Source of the DNA: JAZNLR01 sp045579195
Lineage (GTDB): Bacteria > Bacillota > Clostridia > Christensenellales > CAMQZB01
Length of the DNA stretch: 30,349 nucleotides
Direction: 5' to 3'
Assembly: GCA_045579195.1 (NCBI GenBank)
Contig: JAZNLR010000129.1
Location: forward strand, 1 to 30,349
Shown here: piece by piece, positions 1 through 7,064 of the stretch
Layout: each line of letters opens with the position of its first letter
Numbering within the stretch: the first letter of the stretch is position 1
Position numbers and translations under genes: made by a program
Notes under the pieces: generated by a model
Told to the model about the DNA's origin: nothing
Databases searched by the model: none
The model's input: only the letters and a program-made list of their open reading frames with translations

Positions 1-254
1 TAGTTCTGGAATACCATCGCGATGTCACGATCTTTAGGAACAACGTCGTTAACGAGGCGTCCACCGATGTAGAGCTCGCCTGCGGTGATCTCTTCAAGAC
101 CTGCGATCATACGAAGCGTCGTGGACTTTCCGCAGCCGGAAGGTCCAACGAGAACGATGAACTCTTTGTCTTCGATTTCAAGGTTAAAGTCGGAAACCGC
201 TTTTACACCACTCGGGTAAACCTTGTAAATGTTTTTCAATAATAAACTAGCCAT
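1..254 (-). CDS. msmX: Carbohydrate ABC transporter ATP-binding protein, MsmX/UgpC type (partial, N-terminal 84 codons)
   Basis: ATP-hydrolysing subunit that powers sugar-import ABC permeases at the inner face of the membrane; MsmX-type ATPases often serve several sugar transporters. The visible protein starts MASLLLKNIYKVYPSGVKAV, has the Walker A motif GPSGCGKST near residues 37-45 and runs to the Q-loop (MVFQN) where the window ends. The ATG at 254-252 follows an AAGGAG ribosome binding site. The signature motif, Walker B and the C-terminal regulatory OB domain lie outside the window, so the subfamily rests on the N-terminal third: the AVSDFNLEI and GGRLVNDVVPKDRDIAMVFQ stretches are typical of the MalK/UgpC/MsmX group. 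The substrate cannot be told. Confidence 0.88.
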   Translation of the reverse strand, partial: MASLLLKNIYKVYPSGVKAVSDFNLEIEDKEFIVLVGPSGCGKSTTLRMIAGLEEITAGELYIGGRLVNDVVPKDRDIAMVFQN

Positions 255-295
255 TTTGTTCTCCTTTTTATTTAGGCATATTAATTGATATTTAT

Positions 296-324
296 ATTTT
301 ACCGAATTTTTCTCTTTTTTCCAA
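296..324 (-). promoter_or_regulatory. Candidate sigma-A promoter of the ATPase gene
   Basis: On the minus strand, TTGGAA (324-319) and TAAAAT (301-296) are separated by 17 bases, about 40 bases upstream of the ATG at 254. The rest of the 222-base gap to the next gene is AT-rich and shows no gene or convincing terminator. Confidence 0.5.
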
Positions 325-476
325 CGACAATTTGACCAAAAAAACAAATCATTTTTGTCGATGTTGCACAACTTCTTTTTTGTCTCGTGAAAAATCCAAA
401 ATCCCCTCTTTTTTCCGCATCCAAAAAAAGACAAGAAACATACGGAAACCCCGTTTGTTTACTCGTCTTTTTCGGA

Positions 477-1748
477 TTAGAAATTCAAAATTTCGCCGAG
501 CTTTGCAGAAACCTCCTCCAGGCTCTTTCCCGTGTGATAGACACCGTTTTCATACACGATCTTTCCATCAATCATGGTCATTTTGACGTTCTCGGGATTT
601 GCGGAATAGACAAGGTTTTTGACCGCGTTATGATCGGGCAAAAAGTTTGGAAGTCGGGTGTTGATGCGAACGAGATCCGCCCGATACCCCTCCTTGACGA
701 GCCCCACGTCCGAATATCCCAGCGCACGCGCACCGTTCTCCGTTGCCATCTTTAAGACCTCCTCAGCAGAGACGATCGCCGCATCGTGCAGAACGCACTT
801 TTGAAGCGCCGTTGCAAGGAACATTTCCTTGAAGAAGTTCAAGGAATTATTGGAAGCAGCGCCGTCTGTTCCGAGCGCAACGGGAATGCCTTTGTTGAGC
901 ATTGAATGGACGGGAGCAATTCCGCTTGCGAGCTTTAGGTTGCTCGACGGGTTGTGAACGGGAAAGACGCCGCATTCCGCCATCAGGGCAACATCCTCCT
1001 TGTCGAGGTGAACGGCATGCGCCACGGAGCAATGTTCAATGTCAAAGATGCCGAGCTTGTGGAAGAACATCGGGGGCGTCATTCCGTGTCTTGAAACGCA
1101 CTCCCCAACCTCGGTCAACGTTTCGGACATATGGATCTGGAAGGGCAGATCCTTGGAAAGTGCAAAATCGCACATCGCACAGAGCAAGGGCTCGGAGCAG
1201 GTGTACTCCGCGTGCAGACCCGCCATCGGCGTTGCAAGCGCGCTTTTTTCTTCCAACTGATCAAACGTTGCAACGGCTCGTTCCATCGCGGTCTTTGGGT
1301 TGCTTGCCGCATCTGAAGTTGCCAAGATCAAGCGTGCGCGAAATCCTGCCGAATCGTACGCTTTTTGCGCCTCTTCCGGGAAGAAGTACATATCGCCGCA
1401 CGTCGTGATGCCGCTTCGCACCATCTCCAGGATCGAGAGGTACGTTCCGTAATAGACGAGCTTTGCCGTCAGCTTCTCCTCAAGCGGAAAAATGCGGGTG
1501 TAGAGCCAATCCTGCAGGGAAAGGTCGTCCGCAATGCTGCGGAAAACCGTCATTGCAGAGTGGGCGTGTGCGTTGACGAAGCCCGGAATCAAAAGGTCAT
1601 TTTCAAAGTCAATCGTGCGGTCTGCCACAAAAGACTCGTCCGTTGTTCCAACGCCGACGATCACGCCGTCCGCAACGAGAACGTCCCCTTTGAGAACATC
1701 TTTGCGGTCGGGCGACCAAATGCGTGCATTTGTCAAGCGATATTTCAA
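477..1748 (-). CDS. mtaD: S-adenosylhomocysteine / 5-methylthioadenosine deaminase (amidohydrolase)
   Basis: A 423-residue metal-dependent amidohydrolase of the MtaD/TrzN group. Family members deaminate S-adenosylhomocysteine, methylthioadenosine or adenosine and feed methionine and purine salvage in the cytoplasm. Visible active-site elements are the paired metal histidines in NAHAHS (H61, H63), QIHMSE (H206, E209), SVAHAVHLD (H244) and ALGTDGAASNNSLN (D295); LHAEYTC near residue 179 is also typical. Length matches the family. The start codon is TTG (1748-1746), chosen because a GTGAGGAG ribosome binding site sits 7 bases upstream and no better ATG exists. The gene diverges from dinB with nearly abutting promoters. 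A related aminohydrolase such as a cytosine- or guanine-type enzyme is less likely given the ASNNSLN motif. The exact substrate is inferred, not seen. Confidence 0.82.
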   Translation of the reverse strand: MKYRLTNARIWSPDRKDVLKGDVLVADGVIVGVGTTDESFVADRTIDFENDLLIPGFVNAHAHSAMTVFRSIADDLSLQDWLYTRIFPLEEKLTAKLVYYGTYLSILEMVRSGITTCGDMYFFPEEAQKAYDSAGFRARLILATSDAASNPKTAMERAVATFDQLEEKSALATPMAGLHAEYTCSEPLLCAMCDFALSKDLPFQIHMSETLTEVGECVSRHGMTPPMFFHKLGIFDIEHCSVAHAVHLDKEDVALMAECGVFPVHNPSSNLKLASGIAPVHSMLNKGIPVALGTDGAASNNSLNFFKEMFLATALQKCVLHDAAIVSAEEVLKMATENGARALGYSDVGLVKEGYRADLVRINTRLPNFLPDHNAVKNLVYSANPENVKMTMIDGKIVYENGVYHTGKSLEEVSAKLGEILNF

Positions 1749-1780
1749 GGTTTTCTCCTCACTTTTTTCTTTCTTTTTTT

Positions 1781-1810
1781 ATTTTACACCAAATCGCACA
1801 GGAAAGGCAA
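1781..1810 (-). promoter_or_regulatory. Candidate promoter of mtaD
   Basis: Minus strand TTGCCT (1810-1805), an 18-base spacer, then TAAAAT (1786-1781). Its -35 lies only 5 bases from the -35 of the divergent dinB promoter. Confidence 0.45.
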
Positions 1811-1815
1811 ACCGT

Positions 1816-1844
1816 TTGATAATTTTCGCAAAAAGTACTATAAT
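1816..1844 (+). promoter_or_regulatory. Sigma-A promoter of dinB, implying a leaderless mRNA
   Basis: TTGATA (1816-1821), a 17-base spacer and a perfect TATAAT (1839-1844). Transcription would start about 7 bases after the -10, at or next to the A of the dinB ATG (1851). No Shine-Dalgarno sequence precedes the ATG, which agrees with leaderless translation. Confidence 0.68.
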
Positions 1845-1850
1845 AAAAAT

Positions 1851-3086
1851 ATGGATAAAGTCATTTTGCATTGCGATCTGAATAATTTTTACGCCTCGGT
1901 AGAGTGTCTTGACGACCCCACTTTACGCGGCGTGCCCGTTGCCGTCTGCGGAGACCCCGACAAGCGCCACGGAATCGTTCTTGCAAAAAACGAGCTTGCA
2001 AAAGCGTGCGGCGTGAAGACTGCGGAAGCCATCTGGCAAGCGAAACAAAAGTGTGCAAACCTCGTCTGCGTCCCCCCGCATTACGAGCGGTACGTTGAAA
2101 TGAGCAAGCGCGTTCGCGAAGTCTATTACACGTTTACCGACCGCATCGAGCCGTTCGGTCTGGACGAATGCTGGCTGGACGTCACGGCATCACAAAAGCT
2201 GTTCGGTGACGGAAAGACCATTGCGGACGCCATTCGACAGCGCGTCAAAGAGGAAACGGGGCTTACAATTTCGGTCGGCGTTTCCTTCACAAAGGCCTTT
2301 TCCAAGCTCGGATCCGACCTCAAAAAGCCGGATGCAACCACCGTCATCGACCGGAACAACTTCCGCAAGGTTGTCTGGCCGCTCGGTGTCACCGAAATGC
2401 TGATGGTCGGGCAAAAGACCGCAAAAAAGCTGCGCGCACTCAATATCTTCACCCTTGGCGACCTTGCAACCGCGAGTGAATCCGTTCTCACATCCGTCTT
2501 TGGCGTCAACGGAAAGAAGCTCCACGAAATGGCGAACGGAACGTCGGAAGACACGGTTGCCCTCTTTGACGAATCTGCTCCGGTCAAAAGCGTGGGGCAC
2601 GGAACGACCACGATGCGCGACCTTCGGACGGAAGAGGAAGCGCATTCCGTCATCTCCTTCCTTGCAGACCACGTCGGAACGCGACTTCGAAGATACGGGC
2701 TTTTGGCAAACGGTGTTTCTCTCTCCTTGCGAAATTGTGAACTTGAATCCTTTTCCCGTCAGGTGCGCCTTGCGGATTCCACCGATTCCGCAAAGACCAT
2801 TGAACGCGCGGCCGTCGAACTTTTGCGCGCGCATTACCCTCTTGCAACTTCCCTTCCGCTTCGCACCGTCACCGTAACGGCGATCGACCTCGTCAAGCCC
2901 TCGGAAGGCATTCAAACCTCCCTCTTTTCGGAGGAGAACAAGCGTCACGCGCTCTCCGAAAGCCTGGACAAGATCCGTGCGCGCTTTGGATATAACGCAG
3001 TCATGCGCGGCTCCCTTCTCTATAACTCCTTCATCACGGACGACCGCCATGAGGAAGATGATTTCCTTCCCTTCCAGCGGCACTGA
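1851..3086 (+). CDS. dinB: DNA polymerase IV (Y-family translesion polymerase)
   Basis: A 411-residue Y-family polymerase that copies past damaged DNA bases. Catalytic residues are D9 in HCDLNNFYASVE and D105/E106 in GLDECWLDV; F13 is the likely steric gate. The little-finger domain follows the helix-hairpin-helix region (LRALNIFTLGDLA). Near the C-terminus IQTSLF matches a sliding-clamp binding motif, and the protein ends in a FLPFQ tail. The start at 1851 is chosen because homology begins exactly with MDKVILHCDLNN; an open frame continues upstream to 1365 but overlaps the divergent mtaD and looks nothing like the family. There is no ribosome binding site (see the promoter entry). I found no LexA-type inverted repeat upstream, so SOS control is not evident. 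Confidence 0.93.
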   Translation: MDKVILHCDLNNFYASVECLDDPTLRGVPVAVCGDPDKRHGIVLAKNELAKACGVKTAEAIWQAKQKCANLVCVPPHYERYVEMSKRVREVYYTFTDRIEPFGLDECWLDVTASQKLFGDGKTIADAIRQRVKEETGLTISVGVSFTKAFSKLGSDLKKPDATTVIDRNNFRKVVWPLGVTEMLMVGQKTAKKLRALNIFTLGDLATASESVLTSVFGVNGKKLHEMANGTSEDTVALFDESAPVKSVGHGTTTMRDLRTEEEAHSVISFLADHVGTRLRRYGLLANGVSLSLRNCELESFSRQVRLADSTDSAKTIERAAVELLRAHYPLATSLPLRTVTVTAIDLVKPSEGIQTSLFSEENKRHALSESLDKIRARFGYNAVMRGSLLYNSFITDDRHEEDDFLPFQRH

Positions 3087-3137
3087 CTCTTTCTTTGGCT
3101 TTTCTTTGGATATCTTCATTTCACCGTGTCAAAATCA

Positions 3138-3166
3138 TTGACATTTTTCTTGTAATTCTATATCAT
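3138..3166 (+). promoter_or_regulatory. Promoter of the ABC exporter operon
   Basis: Perfect TTGACA (3138-3143), a 17-base spacer and TATCAT (3161-3166). The predicted start near 3173 gives a leader of about 170 bases before the first ABC gene, long enough to hold the leader ORF, hairpin and terminator listed next. Confidence 0.65.
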
Positions 3167-3185
3167 AAAGACACGTGATAATTGA

Positions 3186-3260
3186 ATGATTGCCTTAAGG
3201 CTCCGACATCTTGCTTTCAGCGCATCTGCAAATGCTCTGAAACAGCTTGTGATTTTCTGA
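3186..3260 (+). CDS. Candidate 24-residue leader peptide upstream of the ABC exporter
   Basis: A short ORF starting with ATG about 13 bases after the predicted transcription start. It begins MIALRLRHLAF and ends ALKQLVIF, and its TGA stop at 3258-3260 lies 2 bases before the 5' arm of an intrinsic terminator. Its own ribosome binding site is weak or absent. This order (promoter, short peptide, hairpin, terminator, exporter) is known from antibiotic-induced attenuation upstream of resistance genes, for example bmrB ahead of bmrCD in Bacillus subtilis. A ribosome held at the last codons would physically cover the terminator stem and permit readthrough. Translation and stalling are inferred from layout only; the ORF is short enough that chance is possible. 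Confidence 0.5.
   Translation: MIALRLRHLAFSASANALKQLVIF
3215..3242 (+). promoter_or_regulatory. Leader RNA hairpin inside the leader ORF
   Basis: TTTCAG (3215-3220) pairs with CTGAAA (3237-3242), and after one C/T mismatch GCAT (3222-3225) pairs with ATGC (3232-3235), leaving a 6-base loop. Ten base pairs in the middle of a short leader ORF suggest a pause or alternative RNA fold. A second small palindrome, GCCTTAAGGC, sits at 3192-3201. Confidence 0.5.
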
Positions 3261-3262
3261 AC

Positions 3263-3287
3263 GCTCCATTTCTTTATGGGGCTTTTT
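3263..3287 (+). terminator. Intrinsic terminator / attenuator ahead of the ABC exporter genes
   Basis: GCTCCAT (3263-3269) pairs with ATGGGGC (3276-3282, one G-T pair) around a 6-base loop, followed at once by five T. It lies after the promoter and 59 bases before the first ABC gene, in the sense direction, so it would end transcription before the operon unless overridden. Confidence 0.62.
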
Positions 3288-3346
3288 GTCTGTTGAAAAG
3301 TATCCTACGACTTATCTACCTTTCCCATCCATATTAAGGAGAACCT

Positions 3347-5182
3347 ATGAAAAAGAAATCCCCCGGAAAAATGAAGCTGTTTTTTCGCTTTTTGAAGGGC
3401 TCACTGCCCCTATTTTTGCTTGCCATCCTCTCGGTGACGGTAAGTATTTTGTTAAGCTACGTCACGCCGAAGATCTTCGGCGTCACCATTGACTCCGTCA
3501 TCGGAGCAGAACCCTTCGACCTGCCCGCCATTCTCATCGAAAAGATCGAGGCACTCGGCGGAAGAGCTTTTCTCATTGAGAACCTTCTCTGGATCGCCGT
3601 TGCTTCCGTTGTCGTTGTTCTTCTTTCTTCCCTGGCGTCTGTCACGAGTACACTCACGACTCGCTCGGCTGCTGAAAAAATGGCAGAGAAGCTTCGCAAG
3701 GCTCTTTACGCACACATCCAAAAACTCCCCTATCAGTGGCACACGTCCGTTCAGACGGGTGACATCATCCAGCGTTGCACCTCTGACGTCGACCTCATTC
3801 GCCGCACTGTGCAGATGCAGATCATGGAGTGCTTCCGCGTTTTCCTGATGCTGATCATCGGCATCGTGCTTCTCTTGCAGATCAACGTCAAACTCACGCT
3901 CATCGCGCTCATCTTCTTGCCCATCACGCTATTTTATTCCTTCTTCTTCTACGCACGCATCTCCAAGCGCTTTCGCAGCGCCGACGAAGCAGAGGGAACG
4001 CTCACCGCAAAGGCCCAGGAAAACTTCACGGGTGTTCGCGTTGTGCGCGCGTTCGGAAGAGAGGCATATGAAATTGCAAACTTCAACGAGAAGAACGATG
4101 TCTTGGCAAAGACCTGGGTGAATTACAGCAAGATCTCCGGGCTCTTCTGGGGCGTTGGAGATCTCTTCAGCGGACTTCAGATGCTTGCCGTCCTCGTCTT
4201 CTCCGCGTTTGCGGTCGTGAACGGCGAGATCACGGTTGGTCAGTTTTTGATCTTTGCATCCTATAACTCGATGCTCATCTGGCCGGTTCGAAACCTCGGC
4301 AGAATCCTTTCGGAGATGAGCAAGATGTCCGTCTCTCTCGAACGTCTTCAGGAGATCTTCGATGCGAAGATCGAGGAGGACGCACCCGACGCCTGCGAAG
4401 AGCCCGACTTAAACGGAGACATCGTGTTTGAGCACGTCACGTTTGGATATGGCAAAGAACCCGTCCTAAAAGACGTGAGCTTCACCATTCCGCACGGCTC
4501 GACCTTCGCCATCCTGGGCGGAACAGCTTCGGGAAAGAGCACGCTCGTTCACCTCATCAACCGTCTTTACGATCTCCCGCCCGAACAGGGAAAGATCACC
4601 ATCAACGGTCACGACATTCAAAAGGTACGCCGCACGTACCTCAGAAAGAAGGTCGGCCTCGTTTTGCAGGAATCCTTCCTCTTCTCAAAGACGGTTGCGG
4701 AAAACGTTCTTTCCGCCACCCCCGAAAAGAGCCTGGAAGACGTTCGTGAAGTTGCGCGCATCGCAAACGTTGACGATGCGATCATGAGCTTTGCCGATCA
4801 ATATGACACCATCCTCGGCGAGCGCGGCGTCACCCTCTCCGGCGGACAGAAACAGCGCGTTGCCATCGCGCGTACGCTCATCCAAAAGACACCTATCATC
4901 ATCTTTGACGACTCCCTCTCCGCCGTCGATTCGGAGACGGATGCAAAGATCCGCAGATCTCTCAAAGAAAACTTGCACGATGCAACCACCATCCTCATCT
5001 CTCACCGCATCACCACGCTGATGCACGCAGACCGCATCCTCGTTTTGGATGACGGCGCAGTTGAGGACATCGGAACGCATCAAGAGCTGGTTGCGCGCGA
5101 AGGCCTTTATCAGCGCATCTTCACGTTGCAATCCAGCATCCAATCTGACTTAAAAGGAGGCCCTGAATGCGAAACGAAGTAA
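3347..5182 (+). CDS. Heterodimeric ABC exporter, subunit 1 (degenerate catalytic site half)
   Basis: A 611-residue half-transporter: an N-terminal six-helix membrane domain (about residues 15-320) fused to a nucleotide-binding domain (about 355-600). It probably pairs with the next gene product to export drugs, lipids or peptides. Walker A is GGTASGKST (391-399) and the signature is canonical LSGGQKQRVAIAR (from 497). Walker B reads IIIFDDSLSAVD, so the usual catalytic Glu is Asp (D522). The same split is known in TM287/288-type and BmrCD/LmrCD-type exporters. The ATG follows an AAGGAG site. The stop overlaps the next ORF by 16 bases, which implies coupled translation. The leader suggests drug-responsive attenuation. 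The substrate is unknown. Confidence 0.9.
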   Translation: MKKKSPGKMKLFFRFLKGSLPLFLLAILSVTVSILLSYVTPKIFGVTIDSVIGAEPFDLPAILIEKIEALGGRAFLIENLLWIAVASVVVVLLSSLASVTSTLTTRSAAEKMAEKLRKALYAHIQKLPYQWHTSVQTGDIIQRCTSDVDLIRRTVQMQIMECFRVFLMLIIGIVLLLQINVKLTLIALIFLPITLFYSFFFYARISKRFRSADEAEGTLTAKAQENFTGVRVVRAFGREAYEIANFNEKNDVLAKTWVNYSKISGLFWGVGDLFSGLQMLAVLVFSAFAVVNGEITVGQFLIFASYNSMLIWPVRNLGRILSEMSKMSVSLERLQEIFDAKIEEDAPDACEEPDLNGDIVFEHVTFGYGKEPVLKDVSFTIPHGSTFAILGGTASGKSTLVHLINRLYDLPPEQGKITINGHDIQKVRRTYLRKKVGLVLQESFLFSKTVAENVLSATPEKSLEDVREVARIANVDDAIMSFADQYDTILGERGVTLSGGQKQRVAIARTLIQKTPIIIFDDSLSAVDSETDAKIRRSLKENLHDATTILISHRITTLMHADRILVLDDGAVEDIGTHQELVAREGLYQRIFTLQSSIQSDLKGGPECETK

Positions 5183-7011
5183 TCAACCAAGAAGAAAAAC
5201 TGGGCTTTTCTCTTCGAATTTGGAAAAAGATCTGGCCGTTCATTTCGGAATACCGTCTGCATCTTTTTCTCTCCCTCTTGGTCATGACCCTGTCGGCGGC
5301 GATTGACGTCGTTCTTCCCCTCTTCCAGCGGTACTTGATCAACAACTATCTTGCCGCAAACACCACCGAGGGCATTGCGTGGTTTGCCATCGTGTACTTC
5401 TTGGCAATCGCAGCGCAGTCCCTCATCGTCATCATCTTCTTCCGCCTCGGAATGCACATTGACGTTATGATGGCGCGCGATATGCGCCGCGTCGCATTCC
5501 GGCACACACAGCAGCTCTCATTTTCGTACTACAACACCACACCCGTTGGCTATATGGTCGCGCGCGTCATGAGCGATACGTCCCGCATCACCGAGACCAT
5601 CTCGTGGGGGCTTGTCGACATGAGTTGGGCGGTTTTATACATCATCGGATCGTTCATCCCGATGCTTCTCATCGATTGGAAGCTTGCGCTGGTCATCTTC
5701 ACCATCGTTCCCATCATCGTTGTCGTGAGTGTATATTTCCAGCGCAAATTGCTGCGCGAAAACCGCAACATCCGCAAGATCAACTCCAAGATCACGGGTG
5801 CGTTCAACGAGGGAATTTCGGGCGCAAAGACTTCGAAAACACTGGTCATTGAAGATCAGAACTCCGAGCAGTTCAATGGAATTGCACGCGAGATGTACGT
5901 CGCAAACCGCAAGTATAACACGGCTGCCGCGATCTACGGGCCGCTCATCACGCTCATCGGCTCGTTCGCCGTCGCGATCATCCTGTTCTACGGTTCGAAC
6001 TCCGCACTTGACGGCTTGATGGACATCGGAGACCTCTCTCTGTTTGTCAATTACGCACTCGGAATGGTACACCCTATCATGTCCATTTCCCGCGTCTTTA
6101 CCGACCTCGTTGCAAACCAGGCGAACATCGAACGTGTCACCACCTTGCTTGAAACCAAACCCGAGATCGTGGACTCCCCGGAAGTCGTGGAAAAGTACGG
6201 CGACGTGTTTGCGCCCAAGCGTGAGAACTGGGAGCCCCTCGTCGGAGAAATTGAATTTGAGGACGTTTCTTTCCGCTATCCCGACGGCAACGAATACGTC
6301 TTGGAACATTTCAATCTGAAGATTCCCGCAGGCTCAACCGTCGCCCTCGTCGGAGAGACGGGCGCAGGAAAATCTACGCTTGTCAACCTCGCTTGCAGAT
6401 TCTATGAACCCACGAGCGGGCGCATTCTCATCGACGGCAAGGACTATCGCGACCGTGCACAGATTTGGTTGCACTCCAACATTGGGTACGTCTTGCAAAC
6501 GCCGCACCTCTTCTCGGGAACCATTCGTGACAACATCCGCTATGGAAAGTTAGACGCAACAGACGAGGAGATCGAACGCGCTGCAAAGATCGTTTCGGCA
6601 GATAAGATCATCGCCAAGCTCGACAACGGCTTTGACAGCGACGTCGGCGAGAGCGGAGATCGCCTCTCCACGGGTGAAAAACAGCTTATCTCGTTTGCGC
6701 GCGCCGTTCTTGCAAACCCTGCCATCTTCGTTCTCGACGAAGCAACAAGCTCTATCGACACCGAAACCGAGAAGATGATCCAGGATGCCATTGAATTCCT
6801 CTTGAAGGATCGCACGTCCATCCTCATCGCACACCGCCTCTCCACCATCAAGAATGCGGACCTCATTTTGGTCGTTCGCGACGGAAAAATCATCGAGCGC
6901 GGAACGCACGACGAACTGATCGCACAGGGAACTTATTATTACTCTCTTTACACAAAACAATTTGAGCTGGAAAATTCAGCAACCGTCTTCGAGGAGAAAA
7001 AGAAGGCGTAA
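5167..7011 (+). CDS. Heterodimeric ABC exporter, subunit 2 (catalytically competent Walker B)
   Basis: A 614-residue half-transporter with a membrane domain (about 20-325) and a nucleotide-binding domain (about 360-605). Walker A is GETGAGKST (396-404) and Walker B is IFVLDEATSSID with catalytic E525. The signature is altered to LSTGEKQ (500-506). Together with subunit 1 this gives one consensus ATP site (this Walker A/B with subunit 1's LSGGQ) and one degenerate site (subunit 1's D522 with this LSTGE), the hallmark of asymmetric exporters. An AAAGGAGG site precedes the ATG inside the end of the upstream gene. A strong terminator follows. The family (BmrD, LmrD, EfrB, TM288-like) is clear; the substrate is not. 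Confidence 0.9.
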   Translation: MRNEVINQEEKLGFSLRIWKKIWPFISEYRLHLFLSLLVMTLSAAIDVVLPLFQRYLINNYLAANTTEGIAWFAIVYFLAIAAQSLIVIIFFRLGMHIDVMMARDMRRVAFRHTQQLSFSYYNTTPVGYMVARVMSDTSRITETISWGLVDMSWAVLYIIGSFIPMLLIDWKLALVIFTIVPIIVVVSVYFQRKLLRENRNIRKINSKITGAFNEGISGAKTSKTLVIEDQNSEQFNGIAREMYVANRKYNTAAAIYGPLITLIGSFAVAIILFYGSNSALDGLMDIGDLSLFVNYALGMVHPIMSISRVFTDLVANQANIERVTTLLETKPEIVDSPEVVEKYGDVFAPKRENWEPLVGEIEFEDVSFRYPDGNEYVLEHFNLKIPAGSTVALVGETGAGKSTLVNLACRFYEPTSGRILIDGKDYRDRAQIWLHSNIGYVLQTPHLFSGTIRDNIRYGKLDATDEEIERAAKIVSADKIIAKLDNGFDSDVGESGDRLSTGEKQLISFARAVLANPAIFVLDEATSSIDTETEKMIQDAIEFLLKDRTSILIAHRLSTIKNADLILVVRDGKIIERGTHDELIAQGTYYYSLYTKQFELENSATVFEEKKKA

Positions 7012-7020
7012 AACAAACAA

Positions 7021-7052
7021 AGGCGGTGCAGCAAATGCTGTACCGCCTTTTC
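7021..7052. terminator. Intrinsic terminator between convergent genes
   Basis: A 12-bp stem (7021-7032 with 7037-7048, one G-T pair) with a 4-base loop and a T-rich tail. It ends the ABC operon and may also serve the convergent minus-strand gene. Confidence 0.8.
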
Positions 7053-7064
7053 TTTTGTCTGATT

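Noticed and set aside
255..476. Small ORFs in the AT-rich gap (for example from 332)
   Set aside because: Basic, low-complexity translations without ribosome binding sites, overlapping the mtaD 3' end in a wrong frame.
1365..1850. Long N-terminal extension of the Pol IV reading frame
   Set aside because: It lies over the divergent mtaD gene, has no family similarity, and a strong promoter at 1816-1844 would sit inside it. Pol IV homology begins exactly at 1851.
1787..1850. LexA/SOS box upstream of dinB
   Set aside because: No GAAC-N4-GTTC-type inverted repeat or close variant is present.
2190..3119. 309-codon minus-strand open frame
   Set aside because: Antisense shadow of dinB.
3087..3137. 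Terminator after dinB
   Set aside because: T-rich but no stem of useful strength could be found.
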